Positions 9,601-19,036 of a stretch of 52,791 nucleotides of DNA are shown here, piece by piece. Location: assembly GCA_947625725.1 (NCBI GenBank), contig CANQPI010000011.1, positions 1 through 52,791 of the forward strand, read 5' to 3'. The notes beneath the pieces are model-generated. The model worked only from the letters and a program-made list of their open reading frames with translations. It had not been told where the DNA came from and did not search any database. A program made the position numbers and the translations under genes. Source of the stretch: an uncultured Clostridia bacterium. Lineage in GTDB: Bacteria; Bacillota; Clostridia; Christensenellales; CAG-314. Within the stretch, counting starts at the first letter, position 1; each line of letters opens with the position of its first letter.

Positions 9601-9654
9601 TATCTTTGTATACACATATATATAAAGTTTGATAACAGAAAGAAGGCAAAAATT

Positions 9655-12600
9655 ATGAAAATCAAACGAATTTTGTTGATAGCAATCGCGTTCATTTTGA
9701 TCGTAGCCTTGTCAATATGTGCGTTTGTCGGTTGTAACAACGGCGACAACCCGAACAATCCGAGCGGTAATCCGGACACGGGAAGCGGTAGCGGTAGCGG
9801 TACAGGCACAGGCACAGGCACAGGTACAGGCTCAGGCACAGGCTCAGGCTCAGGTTCAGGTACAGGAAGTGGTACAGGGACAGACGGCGTTCATCAACAC
9901 ACATTCTCACAAAATTGGTCGAGCAATGACGAATACCATTGGCACGACGCGACTTGCGACGACACCACCGAGCGTGCCGACGTTGCAATGCACACTTTCA
10001 AGCAAACGGGTAGAGTGGAACCCACCTGCACGGAGTCGGGCAGTATAACCAAGCAATGCACGGTATGTGGCAAAACCGTTACGGAAACCATCAATTCAAC
10101 AGGGCATAGTTTCTCCGATCAATGGTCGAGCGACGACGAATACCATTGGCACGACGCGACTTGCAATCACAATGTAAAGAGCGAACCATTGGCGCACAAT
10201 TACGTAAACGGCGTTTGCATGACCTGCCAACACGCGCATATAAATCATACTTTCGGAAATTGGATCGAAGATATCCCCGCAACGCAGGAAAGCGAAGGAC
10301 ATCGCTATCAGGAATGTGCATGCGGAAAGAGAAACGAGGAAACCATTCCCATGCTTTCCCCGTTTACCTTTGCGCCAAGCGGTAACGGGCTTGCCGTTAC
10401 GGGCTATACCGGTACACAGACGGATATAATCGTTCCTGCCGAACATGATGGTAAGAAAGTTATCGCCATTGCCGAACAAGCATTTTATTACAGTGACATT
10501 ACTTCTGTTTCTCTACCCGACAGCATAAAGGAAATCAGCAATTACGCATTTGGCTACTGTACGAAATTGAAAACAGTAAATATCCCACATTGTACCCGTA
10601 TCGGCGATTCGGCGTTTATCGGTTGTGCCGCTTTACGGGAGATTACTCTCCCCGAAGATATTGTAACGCTTGGCAATGCTCTTTTCAACTATTGCAGTGC
10701 ATTGCAAAAGGTCACAATTCTCGGAGGAACTCTCGGAAGCAATACCTTGTTCGGCGGTACGGCGATTCAAGAGATAATTGTCGGTGACAAAGTAACATCT
10801 GTCGAGCAATACGCCTTTGTCGCTTGCACAAATTTGAAGTATCTTACTCTGCCTCGTGTGGAAACAGGGGTTTCTTTCTTAAATTACTACTTCAACTTGA
10901 AAAAACAAACGTATACTTATCGTGGCACGGGGGCTGATGAAGTGGAACCGTATGAAATCAATGTATACTCCGTTGGTAATAAAGTCTTCGGTCTTCCCAA
11001 AGATGGAACCGATTGGTACTGTCTTAAAGAGGCAATAGAGGTAAATGGAAACGTGTATCATTATAGTGGTAAGCCCGTCAGTGTTTCTTCCTATAAAGAA
11101 TATTTCGATGTCACGGTGAACGTCTACTATCGTAAACCTGCGTATTGGACGGCAGAATTTTACTACTATCCCGAATGTTCCTTGGAGCGTTTAACTATCA
11201 CTAATCAACTTATCTCCACCTATGATGATGTTTTTGAGGGGTGCGGTTGCAGTTTGGATATTTGGGAAAAATTTCCCGTTTCCACGCTTGAAGTAAAGGG
11301 CGCGACGGAAGTTTATATCGACGAATTTTCGTGGAGCGATTACACGCTTTACGTGACGCGCACGGATGGCTACACAGAAACACATCCCCTTTTGGACTAT
11401 ATTTCTTTCGAAGAAACCGACTCATTCGAAACAGCAGGGGAAAACACCGTTACAGCGGTCTTTGAAGATCAGACAATTACGCAAACCATCACTCTGAAAC
11501 TCCATACCTTCGACGACGCGGTGTTCGAATCAAAAGAATGTATTTTTAACGGTTCAATACAGTCGCTTGAAGTGACGGGTGTACCCGATGGGACAAAAAT
11601 CGAATATTCCGGAAACGGGCAGACGGAACCGGGAGAATATACGGTGACGGCAACGCTCACCAAGGAGTATCACGAGCCGAAAACGCTCACGGCAACGCTG
11701 AAAATCTTCAAGTCGGAATATGAAATCCAATATGTACTTGGGCTTGAAAATGCAGAAAACAACAACCCATCAACTTACATAACCGACGGTGAGGATATAA
11801 TATTGCAAGATCCCGTTCGCCCCGGTTGGGAATTTTTGGGTTGGTACACCGAAGAAACGTTTAATAACAAAATAACTTCTATCAAGGGAAACGCTCATAC
11901 GGATTACACCCTGTATGCAAAGTGGCAAACAGTGTTCACTTTGAAAGGGGACATGATAACGGGACTGACAGAGTACGGAGAAAAGCAGACGACGCTCATC
12001 ATTGACAAAACAATCAACGGAGTGAGTGTGACTTCGATTGGGGAAAAGGCATTTTATAATTGCTCCAATTTGACGGAATTAACAATTCCAAGTACTGTCA
12101 CAAGCATAGGCAACTACGCTTTCTACTGTTGCACCAATTTGCAAACGATAACGTTTGACGACGACAGTCAAGTGCAAAGTATAGGTGACTCCGCTTTCTG
12201 TGGTTGCAGTAACTTGACGGAAATAACAATTCCAAGCACGGTCACAAGTATAGGCGACGTCGCTTTTTATGATTGCACCAATTTGAAAAACGTTTACTAT
12301 GGAGGAACGATAGAGAGTTGGTGTGGAATTACGTTTGACAATTATTATGCTAACCCAATGTATTATGCAAATCACTTTTTAATGAAACAGGGTGGCGATG
12401 GGCAGGAAGTTACGGAAATAGAAATTCCCGAAAACATTACCGCAATAGGCGATTATCAATTCCGCAAGTTCAAAATTTCGTCCGTCACTATTCCCAGCAA
12501 CATAACAAAAATCGGTGAACAGGCGTTCGATGACTGTGACGCTTTGAAAGAAATCACTTTTGCCGAAAATATTCATCTAACCAATATAGGGGGAAGTGCT

Positions 12601-14853
12601 TTTAGCGGTTGCGACAATCTGAAAAATGTTTACTATGGCGGAACAGTCGAAGATTGGTGCGGAATTGAGTTTGGCAATGAATATGCCAATCCAATGTGCT
12701 GTGCAGTCAATTTCTTTATGAAACAAAGCGGTGATTGGCAAAAAGTGACAGGAAAAATCGAGATTCCCGAAAGCGTAGAAAAAATCGGCAATTATCAATT
12801 TTACGGTTTCAATAACATAACGTCGGTCACAATTCCCGGCACGGTTACGAGCATAGGCGAAGAGGCTTTCCGTAGTTGCAGGAACTTGACGGAAATAACA
12901 ATTCCAAGCACCGTCACAAGCATAGGTGGCTACGCTTTCGCCGGCTGTAGCCAATTAACAATTTATTGCGAGGCGGCGAGAAAACCGAGCGGCTGGGATA
13001 GCAGTTGGAACTACAGCAGCCGCCCCGTTGTGTGGAATTGCTGTGGTATCACAACAGTTGGCGGCGTTGTCTACGGACTCCAACGTGACAACGTTGCAAC
13101 CGTGGCCAACCGGACAACCGATTTGCCTGCACATGTAACAATTCCGCAAGCAATAGAATTCGACGGAAAACAATTTACAGTCACAAGCATAGGCGACTAC
13201 GCTTTCGACATATGCTCCAATCTGACGGAAATAACAATTCCAAGTATGGTCACAAGCATAGGCAAGGATGCTTTCTACAATTGCACCAATTTGCAAACGG
13301 TAACGTTTGAGGGCGACAGTCAATTGCAAAGCATAGGCGACAATGCTTTCGGCTATTGTAGTAGCTTGACATCGATTATAATTCCAAGCACGGTCACAAG
13401 CATAGGCAAGGATGCTTTCTACAATTGCACCAATTTGCAAACGGTAACATTTGAAAGCGAGAGTCAATTGCAAAGCATAGGAGAATTCGCTTTCAGTTGG
13501 TGCGAGAATTTGCAAACAGTAACTTTTGAAGGTGACAGTCAATTGCAAAGCATAGGCGAATATGCTTTCCAGAATTGCAGCAGGTTGCAAACGGTAACTT
13601 TTGAAGGCGACAGTCAATTGCAAGGCATAGGTGCTTCCGCTTTTCGCTATAGCGGTCTAACATCAATCACAATTCCAAGCACCGTCACATGCATAGGCGA
13701 ATACGCTTTCCAAAATTGCAGCAATTTACAAACAATAACGTTTAAGGGCGACAGCCAATTGCAAAGCATAGGCGAATACGCTTTCCAAAATTGCAGCAGG
13801 TTGCAAACGGTAACTTTTGAAGGCGACAGCCAATTGCAAAGCATAGGCGAATATGCTTTCAATGGTTGCATTGGGCTTACAAGCATCACCATTCCAGAGA
13901 AAGTGACATCTATCGACAACAATGCATTCTCCGGTTGCACAAACCTTGCCATAGTTACTTGGAACGCAATCAATTGCAAGTACGCCGGTACATATGTTGA
14001 TACCATATTCAAAGACTGCACAAATCTTACAACAGTAATTTTCGGTAGCGAGGTAAACATTATTCCTGTGTGTGCATTTTTCAAGTGCTACGGTTTACAA
14101 AAGATAACTATTCCCGCAAGTGTGACGTCTATTGGCATATCTGCATTCTCGGGTTGCAACAATCTTGCCACGGTGACATTTACAGACGGCAGTTTATTGC
14201 AAACTATCGACTGCTACGCATTCTACCAATGCAGTAGTTTGCAAGAGATAACCATTCCCGAGAAGGTATCATTTATCGGCGACAATGCTTTTGAAGGCTG
14301 TACAAACCTTGCCATAGTTACTTGGAACGCAACTGATTGCACGTCTGTTGGTAAATACGTGTCAAGTAATAATTATACCATCTTCCGCAGTTGCACAAAT
14401 CTTACAACGGTAAATGTCGGCGCAAATGTTACATCTATTCCTGCGTATGCATTCCACGGTTGCGACGGCTTGCAAACGGTAACGTTTGAGGGCAACTGTC
14501 AATTGCAAAGCATAGGCAACTACGCTTTTCGCTATAGCGGTCTAACATCAATCACAATTCCAAGCACCGTCACAAGCATAGGCGATAACGCTTTCTACTA
14601 TTGCACCAACTTGCAAACAGTAACATTTGAGAGTGACAGTCAATTGCAAAGCATAGGAGGTCGGGCTTTCTGTGGTTGTAGTAACTTGACGGAAATAATA
14701 ATTCCAAGCACGGTCACAAGCATAGACTACTACGCTTTCATCGGCTGTAGCCAATTAACAATTTATTGCGAGGCGGCGAGAAAACCGAGCGGCTGGGATA
14801 GCAGTTGGAACTACAGCAGTTGCCCCGTTGTGTGGGGATACAAACAACCATGA
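9655..14853 (+). CDS. Giant BspA-like LRR surface lipoprotein
   Basis: A 1732-residue protein. ATG at 9655 is chosen because it follows AGAAGG and begins a lipoprotein signal (MKIKRILLIAIAF, lipobox-like FVGC at about residue 28-31); the frame is open further upstream but crosses the promoter. Order: signal; Gly-Ser/Gly-Thr linker of 17 dipeptides (43-76); two His/Cys-rich modules of the type HTFS-W-HWHDATC plus a CxxC segment (about 80-230); LRR_5 (BspA-like) repeats; a beta-rich middle; an InlB-type beta repeat ending LYAKWQ (about 690-760); then a long second LRR block. More than 30 units of the type SIGxxAF-C-NL-ITIP are visible. A 79-bp segment ending each of two LRR blocks is repeated exactly 1800 bases apart. 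Family members are surface adhesins or matrix-binding proteins. The promoter has a poly-G spacer. Confidence 0.85.
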   Translation: MKIKRILLIAIAFILIVALSICAFVGCNNGDNPNNPSGNPDTGSGSGSGTGTGTGTGTGSGTGSGSGSGTGSGTGTDGVHQHTFSQNWSSNDEYHWHDATCDDTTERADVAMHTFKQTGRVEPTCTESGSITKQCTVCGKTVTETINSTGHSFSDQWSSDDEYHWHDATCNHNVKSEPLAHNYVNGVCMTCQHAHINHTFGNWIEDIPATQESEGHRYQECACGKRNEETIPMLSPFTFAPSGNGLAVTGYTGTQTDIIVPAEHDGKKVIAIAEQAFYYSDITSVSLPDSIKEISNYAFGYCTKLKTVNIPHCTRIGDSAFIGCAALREITLPEDIVTLGNALFNYCSALQKVTILGGTLGSNTLFGGTAIQEIIVGDKVTSVEQYAFVACTNLKYLTLPRVETGVSFLNYYFNLKKQTYTYRGTGADEVEPYEINVYSVGNKVFGLPKDGTDWYCLKEAIEVNGNVYHYSGKPVSVSSYKEYFDVTVNVYYRKPAYWTAEFYYYPECSLERLTITNQLISTYDDVFEGCGCSLDIWEKFPVSTLEVKGATEVYIDEFSWSDYTLYVTRTDGYTETHPLLDYISFEETDSFETAGENTVTAVFEDQTITQTITLKLHTFDDAVFESKECIFNGSIQSLEVTGVPDGTKIEYSGNGQTEPGEYTVTATLTKEYHEPKTLTATLKIFKSEYEIQYVLGLENAENNNPSTYITDGEDIILQDPVRPGWEFLGWYTEETFNNKITSIKGNAHTDYTLYAKWQTVFTLKGDMITGLTEYGEKQTTLIIDKTINGVSVTSIGEKAFYNCSNLTELTIPSTVTSIGNYAFYCCTNLQTITFDDDSQVQSIGDSAFCGCSNLTEITIPSTVTSIGDVAFYDCTNLKNVYYGGTIESWCGITFDNYYANPMYYANHFLMKQGGDGQEVTEIEIPENITAIGDYQFRKFKISSVTIPSNITKIGEQAFDDCDALKEITFAENIHLTNIGGSAFSGCDNLKNVYYGGTVEDWCGIEFGNEYANPMCCAVNFFMKQSGDWQKVTGKIEIPESVEKIGNYQFYGFNNITSVTIPGTVTSIGEEAFRSCRNLTEITIPSTVTSIGGYAFAGCSQLTIYCEAARKPSGWDSSWNYSSRPVVWNCCGITTVGGVVYGLQRDNVATVANRTTDLPAHVTIPQAIEFDGKQFTVTSIGDYAFDICSNLTEITIPSMVTSIGKDAFYNCTNLQTVTFEGDSQLQSIGDNAFGYCSSLTSIIIPSTVTSIGKDAFYNCTNLQTVTFESESQLQSIGEFAFSWCENLQTVTFEGDSQLQSIGEYAFQNCSRLQTVTFEGDSQLQGIGASAFRYSGLTSITIPSTVTCIGEYAFQNCSNLQTITFKGDSQLQSIGEYAFQNCSRLQTVTFEGDSQLQSIGEYAFNGCIGLTSITIPEKVTSIDNNAFSGCTNLAIVTWNAINCKYAGTYVDTIFKDCTNLTTVIFGSEVNIIPVCAFFKCYGLQKITIPASVTSIGISAFSGCNNLATVTFTDGSLLQTIDCYAFYQCSSLQEITIPEKVSFIGDNAFEGCTNLAIVTWNATDCTSVGKYVSSNNYTIFRSCTNLTTVNVGANVTSIPAYAFHGCDGLQTVTFEGNCQLQSIGNYAFRYSGLTSITIPSTVTSIGDNAFYYCTNLQTVTFESDSQLQSIGGRAFCGCSNLTEIIIPSTVTSIDYYAFIGCSQLTIYCEAARKPSGWDSSWNYSSCPVVWGYKQP
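9781..9882 (+). repeat. Six-base tandem repeat coding a Gly-Ser/Thr linker
   Basis: Seventeen degenerate units of GGN-(A/T)C(A) type, six bases each, encode alternating Gly with Ser or Thr. Unit gain or loss keeps the frame, so linker length could vary between the lipid anchor and the LRR domain. Confidence 0.8.
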
Positions 14854-14892
14854 TAATGGTATTTATAAAAAAAACAAAAGGAGAAACAACAA

Positions 14893-15345
14893 ATGGAACT
14901 ACAAGAACTCAGAGATGTTTTGGGCAATAAAAGCCAAAAATTGTTTGGAAAAGACATTGCAAGAACTGCCGAAGGAAAACTCGGTCAATTTCTCAAAGAC
15001 GGCAAAAACGATTGCTCGGCATTTGAATTTAACGGCGTATACATTATATTTGACGACAATGAACAAATACTATACATAGGCGAATCGTACAAAAAGAGCG
15101 TAAGAGAACGTCTTTACTTGCAAGTTAAATGTAACATAACCAACAGTACGCTTGCAAAACACTATTCCCTTTGCAAATTAAAAAAACCATACGAGAAATT
15201 GTCCGAAGAAGATTTGAAACAACTTAAAACGGACATACAACAATACAATGTGTTGGCAATAGAAGAAGTAGATTTGGAAACGCGCCTGATAACGGAAATG
15301 AAACCCAAGTGGAACAAGGCGGGTAACAAAAAACAATGTGAATAA
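14893..15345 (+). CDS. Stand-alone GIY-YIG nuclease-family protein
   Basis: A 150-residue protein. ATG at 14893 follows AAAGGAG. The centre shows the GIY-YIG core as GVYIIF and then LYIGES (about residues 47-64), followed by VRERL, where the family's catalytic Arg lies, and a conserved Glu in DLETRLITEMKPKWN near 120-133, a metal-binding position. The N-terminal ~40 residues form a small helical extension. It sits 39 bases after the LRR lipoprotein gene and may be cotranscribed. Related small GIY-YIG proteins are mostly uncharacterised; a DNA-cutting or repair role is possible. Confidence 0.75.
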   Translation: MELQELRDVLGNKSQKLFGKDIARTAEGKLGQFLKDGKNDCSAFEFNGVYIIFDDNEQILYIGESYKKSVRERLYLQVKCNITNSTLAKHYSLCKLKKPYEKLSEEDLKQLKTDIQQYNVLAIEEVDLETRLITEMKPKWNKAGNKKQCE

Positions 15346-15616
15346 AACAAGACAGTAGGGACTGTCGCATTAAGCGGCGACCCATTTCAGTTGCGACATA
15401 AGAGCGAATGTCAGCCCAAATGGTCCGAGTGATCGGATTTGTCCCGAGCGGAGTCGAGTAAGTGTTATTCGACATCAAACCAATCTGCACTTTTCCTACG
15501 GCGAAAAATTTCAATATCTTTTGTTGGAAATTTTTCCCCACTTGCCAAAGTTTGCTTGCGTCACGGTGGCGGCGGTGGTATAATAGGGTCGCATCAAAAA
15601 AAAGGAGATGAAGTTT
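15346..15616. other. Intergenic region with hairpins
   Basis: No gene seen. GACAGT/ACTGTC forms a small hairpin at 15350-15365. GAAAAATTTC (15503-15512) pairs perfectly with GAAATTTTTC (15527-15536). The minus strand is open for about 100 codons, but nothing resembles a protein family and no ribosome site precedes it. The stretch may be an intergenic repeat element. Confidence 0.45.
15556..15584 (+). promoter_or_regulatory. Promoter of small membrane protein gene
   Basis: TTGCGT, 17-base spacer, TATAAT at 15579-15584, about 30 bases before the start codon. Confidence 0.6.
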
Positions 15617-15949
15617 ATGTCAAAAAAATCCAACGAACCTACCACCAATTACGGTATAGTCAAAGTTACGGCGTTTTGGGGAATAATCATTTCCGGTATC
15701 GCCGGCATTATTACGTTTGTTATTCAGTGCCTTATCCGCTGGAATGTTATCGGCAGCGCGGGCGCGGTTATGGGTACGGTCATCAGCGTTATGAATTTGA
15801 TCGCCAATATCGCGCTGTTTGTCAGCGTTTTCCTTGCCGCCTACGCTCACTCCAAGAGCAAAACAAGAGTTTTCAGAGTGCTGTTTTGGATATTTTCCAT
15901 ACTGACGCTGTTGGGAATTTTGGGCTTTAACGTGCTGAATATGTTTTGA
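15617..15949 (+). CDS. Small three-helix membrane protein, unknown function
   Basis: 110 residues starting MSKKSNEPTTNYG. The ATG at 15617 is preferred over 15608 because GGAG at 15603-15606 is correctly spaced only for the later codon. Three hydrophobic segments are visible (about 17-39, 47-73 and 85-107), with a short basic loop (HSKSKTR) before the last. No family was recognised. It has its own promoter and terminator and is convergent with the DMT transporter gene. Confidence 0.65.
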   Translation: MSKKSNEPTTNYGIVKVTAFWGIIISGIAGIITFVIQCLIRWNVIGSAGAVMGTVISVMNLIANIALFVSVFLAAYAHSKSKTRVFRVLFWIFSILTLLGILGFNVLNMF

Positions 15950-15960
15950 TAAAATTCAAA

Positions 15961-15999
15961 AAATCGGTTTGCGTCGCGGTGCGCAGACCGATTTTTTTT
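15961..15999 (+). terminator. Intrinsic terminator
   Basis: AAATCGGTTTGCG pairs with CGCAGACCGATTT (one wobble), then eight Ts. It ends the small membrane protein transcript. Confidence 0.85.
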
Positions 16000-16249
16000 G
16001 ACTCGTCAAACTTGCAAACGTCGATTTTCTGTCCGACATGTTTGCGGCGGCAAAAATTGATTTTTTGCGGCAAAATGAGGACATGGGGTGACTTTTTTTT
16101 GCAAAAAATTCTTGCGCAAAGGGGCAATTTGCAATATTTCGATCGCCGCTTGGCGGCAGTTGCTAATTATTTGCGCGGCGGAACAAGACGACAAGAAAAA
16201 TTAAAAACCAAATGGCGTTGAGAGGGTTCTGCGCGAGGGTATTGCCCTA

Positions 16250-17239
16250 TCAACCGTCCTTGTCGCAGGCGTCGTCGTTTTCCGTTTGCGCCGATTCGTT
16301 TTGCAAGGCTCTAAGTCTTTCGCGATCGGCGCGCCGTTTTTCCAGCAGGTGAGGAACGGCTTCCGCAAGCACGACGGCGGCAACTACCAGCAAACCTCCC
16401 ACAACCGTACCACACAAAAAGGGTTCTTCGCCTACCGCCATGGATAGCGCGGCGCCTATGGGCGACTCGCACGCCATTATCAACGACGTTTCGGACGGGG
16501 CAAGGTGTACCTGCGCGTAGGTTTGAGCATAGTAGGCAAACGCCGTTCCGCCCAAGACAACGATCGCCAATCGCCACAGGTCGTAGGACGGATCGATATG
16601 CAACGAAGCGTAACTTTTGCTTTCGAATATTGCCGAATACAACAAAAACAGTACCGCGGCAAAAGCAACCTGCCAAAATGTAAGTTGTACGTAGTCTGTT
16701 TTGTTGCGTTTGAGCGCCCAATCCGCCCAAACAATCTGCAACGCAAACAGCAACGATCCCGCAAGGGTGATCAGGTCGCCTTTCCAATTGCCGCCTCTAT
16801 CTCCGTCGGCAAAATTGAGCAACAGCAGTCCGCCTATGGCAAGAGTAACGCTCAAAAAAGTTACCCAATGGGGACGTTTGCGGTAGGTGATCCACGCCAC
16901 AAAGGGGACCAACACCACGTAGAAAGCGGTAAAAAACCCGCTGTGCGACGGAGTGGTGTACTTTATACCGATAACCTGCGTCAAAAACGCGCCGAACAGC
17001 ATCAAACCGCCCACTCCTCCGTACAACAAAATGTTTTTGTTGAAACGGATTTTTTTGTTGAAAACGGCAAGCAAAATCAACGCCGACGCTCCGAAGCGCA
17101 ACGCATTGAGCAGCGACGGCGCGCTGTCGAAAGCGGATCGGAGCAGTTGAGCGTTAAGGACAAATCCAGCCCCCCAAAAAAACGCCACGAACAGCAGCAT
17201 TATCAAACCTATTGTGTGTTGTCGTTTGCTTGTTACCAT
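16250..17239 (-). CDS. EamA/DMT-family transporter
   Basis: A 329-residue protein starting MVTSKRQHT at 17239. A GTG 78 bases upstream extends the frame, but that extension would run through a terminator-like hairpin, and the DMT fold begins at GLIMLLFVAFFWGAGF. About ten hydrophobic helices in two EamA halves are visible, with typical signatures WGAGFVLN, PSHSGFFTAFYVVLVP and APSETSLIMACESPIGA. The C-terminus is charged. The family exports or imports small metabolites; the substrate is unknown. The gene has a consensus promoter and a ~100-nt structured leader ending in a hairpin plus T-run, so expression may be controlled by attenuation. Confidence 0.85.
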   Translation of the reverse strand: MVTSKRQHTIGLIMLLFVAFFWGAGFVLNAQLLRSAFDSAPSLLNALRFGASALILLAVFNKKIRFNKNILLYGGVGGLMLFGAFLTQVIGIKYTTPSHSGFFTAFYVVLVPFVAWITYRKRPHWVTFLSVTLAIGGLLLLNFADGDRGGNWKGDLITLAGSLLFALQIVWADWALKRNKTDYVQLTFWQVAFAAVLFLLYSAIFESKSYASLHIDPSYDLWRLAIVVLGGTAFAYYAQTYAQVHLAPSETSLIMACESPIGAALSMAVGEEPFLCGTVVGGLLVVAAVVLAEAVPHLLEKRRADRERLRALQNESAQTENDDACDKDG

Positions 17240-17243
17240 CTTC

Positions 17244-17280
17244 AAAAAATAACGACAAACTAAAATATTAGTCTGTCGTT
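17244..17280 (-). terminator. Terminator-like hairpin in the DMT transporter leader
   Basis: On the minus strand AACGACAGACTAA pairs with TTAGTTTGTCGTT (13 bp, one wobble) around a four-base loop, followed by ATTTTTT five bases before the ATG. Its position inside the 5' leader suggests an attenuator. Confidence 0.65.
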
Positions 17281-17286
17281 GAATTG

Positions 17287-17328
17287 CCGAGGCGAATGGA
17301 CACGGGATTTCTCCCACATTGCCGTCGG
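17287..17328 (-). promoter_or_regulatory. Compact structured leader RNA of unknown class
   Basis: On the minus-strand transcript CCGA, GGC and AATG pair in order with CATT, GCC and TCGG, with single-base bulges. They enclose GGGA-GAAA-TCCC, a stem capped by a GNRA-type tetraloop. Placed between promoter and terminator hairpin it has riboswitch-like geometry. It matched no riboswitch consensus I know. Confidence 0.35.
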
Positions 17329-17346
17329 ATATTTATTTACCGTTAA

Positions 17347-17375
17347 AGTATATGCCAATAGTTTCGATTTGTCAA
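17347..17375 (-). promoter_or_regulatory. Promoter of DMT transporter gene
   Basis: On the minus strand TTGACA (17370-17375), 17-base spacer, TATACT (17347-17352). It gives a leader of about 100 bases. Confidence 0.75.
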
Positions 17376-17559
17376 CAAAAAGGACGATTTTGATGTAATC
17401 GCTCCGTTGATTTTGTCGCAGGCGCGCCTTGTCGCAGTTTAATTTGTAAAGTTTATTTCAAATAATTGCATTAAAATGTAACTAATGTTAAAATATACTT
17501 TGTGTGACAAGACGTACACAGTCCCAACGCACATCGAGCAATTTTTTTTGAGGAACTAT

Positions 17560-19032
17560 ATGAGATCGAGCGGAATTTTGTTGCATATCACGTCCTTGCC
17601 GTCCACAAGCGGCGTCGGTACTCTTGCCGAAGCGGACAAGTTTATTCGTTTTTTACAGGCTTCCAAACAAAAATATTGGCAGATATTGCCCATAACCCCA
17701 ACTGATTTTGTCAATTCTCCCTACGCGTCGCCGTCGGCGTTTGCAGGCAACACGCTTGTGATCGACTCCGAAGAACTTTGTCGCGACGGTTTGGTAAGCA
17801 ATGATTTTTTGGCAGAGCACACGGGGCAAGCCCGCGGCAACGACTACGGCTACGCAATCTACCACAAGGAAGCGATCTTGCGCGAAGCGTTCGGCAATTT
17901 TATCAAGAACGATCCCCCCGCCGACTTTGAGGAGTTTTGTCAACGCAACGCTTTTTGGTTGAACGATTACGCGTTGTTTTGCGCATTGAAAAAACATTTC
18001 GACGGAAGATCCTGGTTGGAGTGGGAGGACGAGGACGTCCGCATGAGAAAGCCGTCCGCGCTCGCCAAATATTCCGAAGAACTTTCCGACGAAGCGGACT
18101 ACGTTGTGTTCTGTCAATACATTTTCGACAGGCAGTGGAAGAAGTTCCGCGGCAAACTACATTCGGCGGGCATCAAGTTGATAGGCGACATACCCATTTA
18201 CGTCGCGTACGACTCGGCGGATGTATGGGCGCACCCGGAATTGTTCGACTTGACGGACGACCGTCGCCCCAATTGGGTTGCAGGCGTACCGCCCGATTAT
18301 TTCAGCGAGGACGGACAACTTTGGGGCAATCCCCTTTACGATTGGGACGCTATGAAAAAGCAAAACTTCGAGTGGTGGACCGCCCGCGTGAAAAAGTGCT
18401 CGGAACTAATGGACGTGCTGCGCATAGACCATTTCCGCGCGTTTGACAGTTACTACGCCATCAAATACGGCGAAACGACCGCGCGCAGAGGTCATTGGCG
18501 CAAGGGTATTGGGTACGAATTCCTCAAACATTTGCAGGACGCTTTCCCCGAATTTACGATAATAGCGGAGGATCTGGGCGACATTCCCAAGAGCGTGTTG
18601 GAATTGCGCGACAGGTGCGGACTTGCGGGAATGAAAGTCGTTCAGTTTGCCTATGACGGAAATTGGTCCAATCCGTTCCTTCCGCAGAACTTCGAGGAGC
18701 ATTGCGTCGCCTATCTCGGCACTCACGACAACGACACGACCGTGGGTTGGTATAACAGCCTTGAACAGTGGCAACGCGACGTCGTTCGCAACATGACGGG
18801 GCTTTCGGGAGAACACATAGCCCGCAACCTCATCAAAATTCTCGCCGAGAGCAGAGCGGAATTGACGGTGTACTGCATGCAGGACATAGCGGAGGACGAT
18901 TCAAACTCGCGCATGAACATACCCGGCACTCTCGGCTGTTGGAAATACATGGCAAAACGCGGAGATTTTTCGCAGGCAAATGCCGAGTGGCTTGCGGAAC
19001 TGACTGTTTCGGCAGGTCGAACGGAGGACTGA
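17560..19032 (+). CDS. malQ: 4-alpha-glucanotransferase (amylomaltase)
   Basis: A 490-residue GH77 enzyme that transfers maltosyl units between alpha-1,4-glucans. The start MRSSGILLHITSLPS at 17560 follows GAGGAAC and matches where the family begins; an upstream ATG at 17485 has no ribosome site. GH77 landmarks include the N-terminal SGILLHITSLPS, GDIPIYVAYDSADVWAHPEL, VLRIDHFRAF (nucleophile Asp), IIAEDLG (acid/base Glu) and the terminal YLGTHDNDTTVGW. The length is normal. It is the first gene of a tight operon with glgB (4-base gap), glgP and a GH13 gene, so it works in glycogen/maltodextrin turnover. A TATACT -10 lies at 17494-17499 without a clear -35. Confidence 0.95.
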   Translation: MRSSGILLHITSLPSTSGVGTLAEADKFIRFLQASKQKYWQILPITPTDFVNSPYASPSAFAGNTLVIDSEELCRDGLVSNDFLAEHTGQARGNDYGYAIYHKEAILREAFGNFIKNDPPADFEEFCQRNAFWLNDYALFCALKKHFDGRSWLEWEDEDVRMRKPSALAKYSEELSDEADYVVFCQYIFDRQWKKFRGKLHSAGIKLIGDIPIYVAYDSADVWAHPELFDLTDDRRPNWVAGVPPDYFSEDGQLWGNPLYDWDAMKKQNFEWWTARVKKCSELMDVLRIDHFRAFDSYYAIKYGETTARRGHWRKGIGYEFLKHLQDAFPEFTIIAEDLGDIPKSVLELRDRCGLAGMKVVQFAYDGNWSNPFLPQNFEEHCVAYLGTHDNDTTVGWYNSLEQWQRDVVRNMTGLSGEHIARNLIKILAESRAELTVYCMQDIAEDDSNSRMNIPGTLGCWKYMAKRGDFSQANAEWLAELTVSAGRTED

Positions 19033-19036
19033 CGTT

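Noticed and set aside
9460-9654. Upstream extension of the LRR lipoprotein frame
   Set aside because: It would translate through the RNA element, terminator and promoter; the lipoprotein signal begins at 9655.
9719-10048. Overlapping frame rich in Val-Gln-Ala
   Set aside because: It is a frame-shifted reading of the Gly-Ser/Thr hexamer repeat.
12000-14760. Regular repeats resembling a CRISPR array
   Set aside because: The repeats are in-frame leucine-rich-repeat codons of ~69 bases with varying sequence, not identical repeats with unique spacers.
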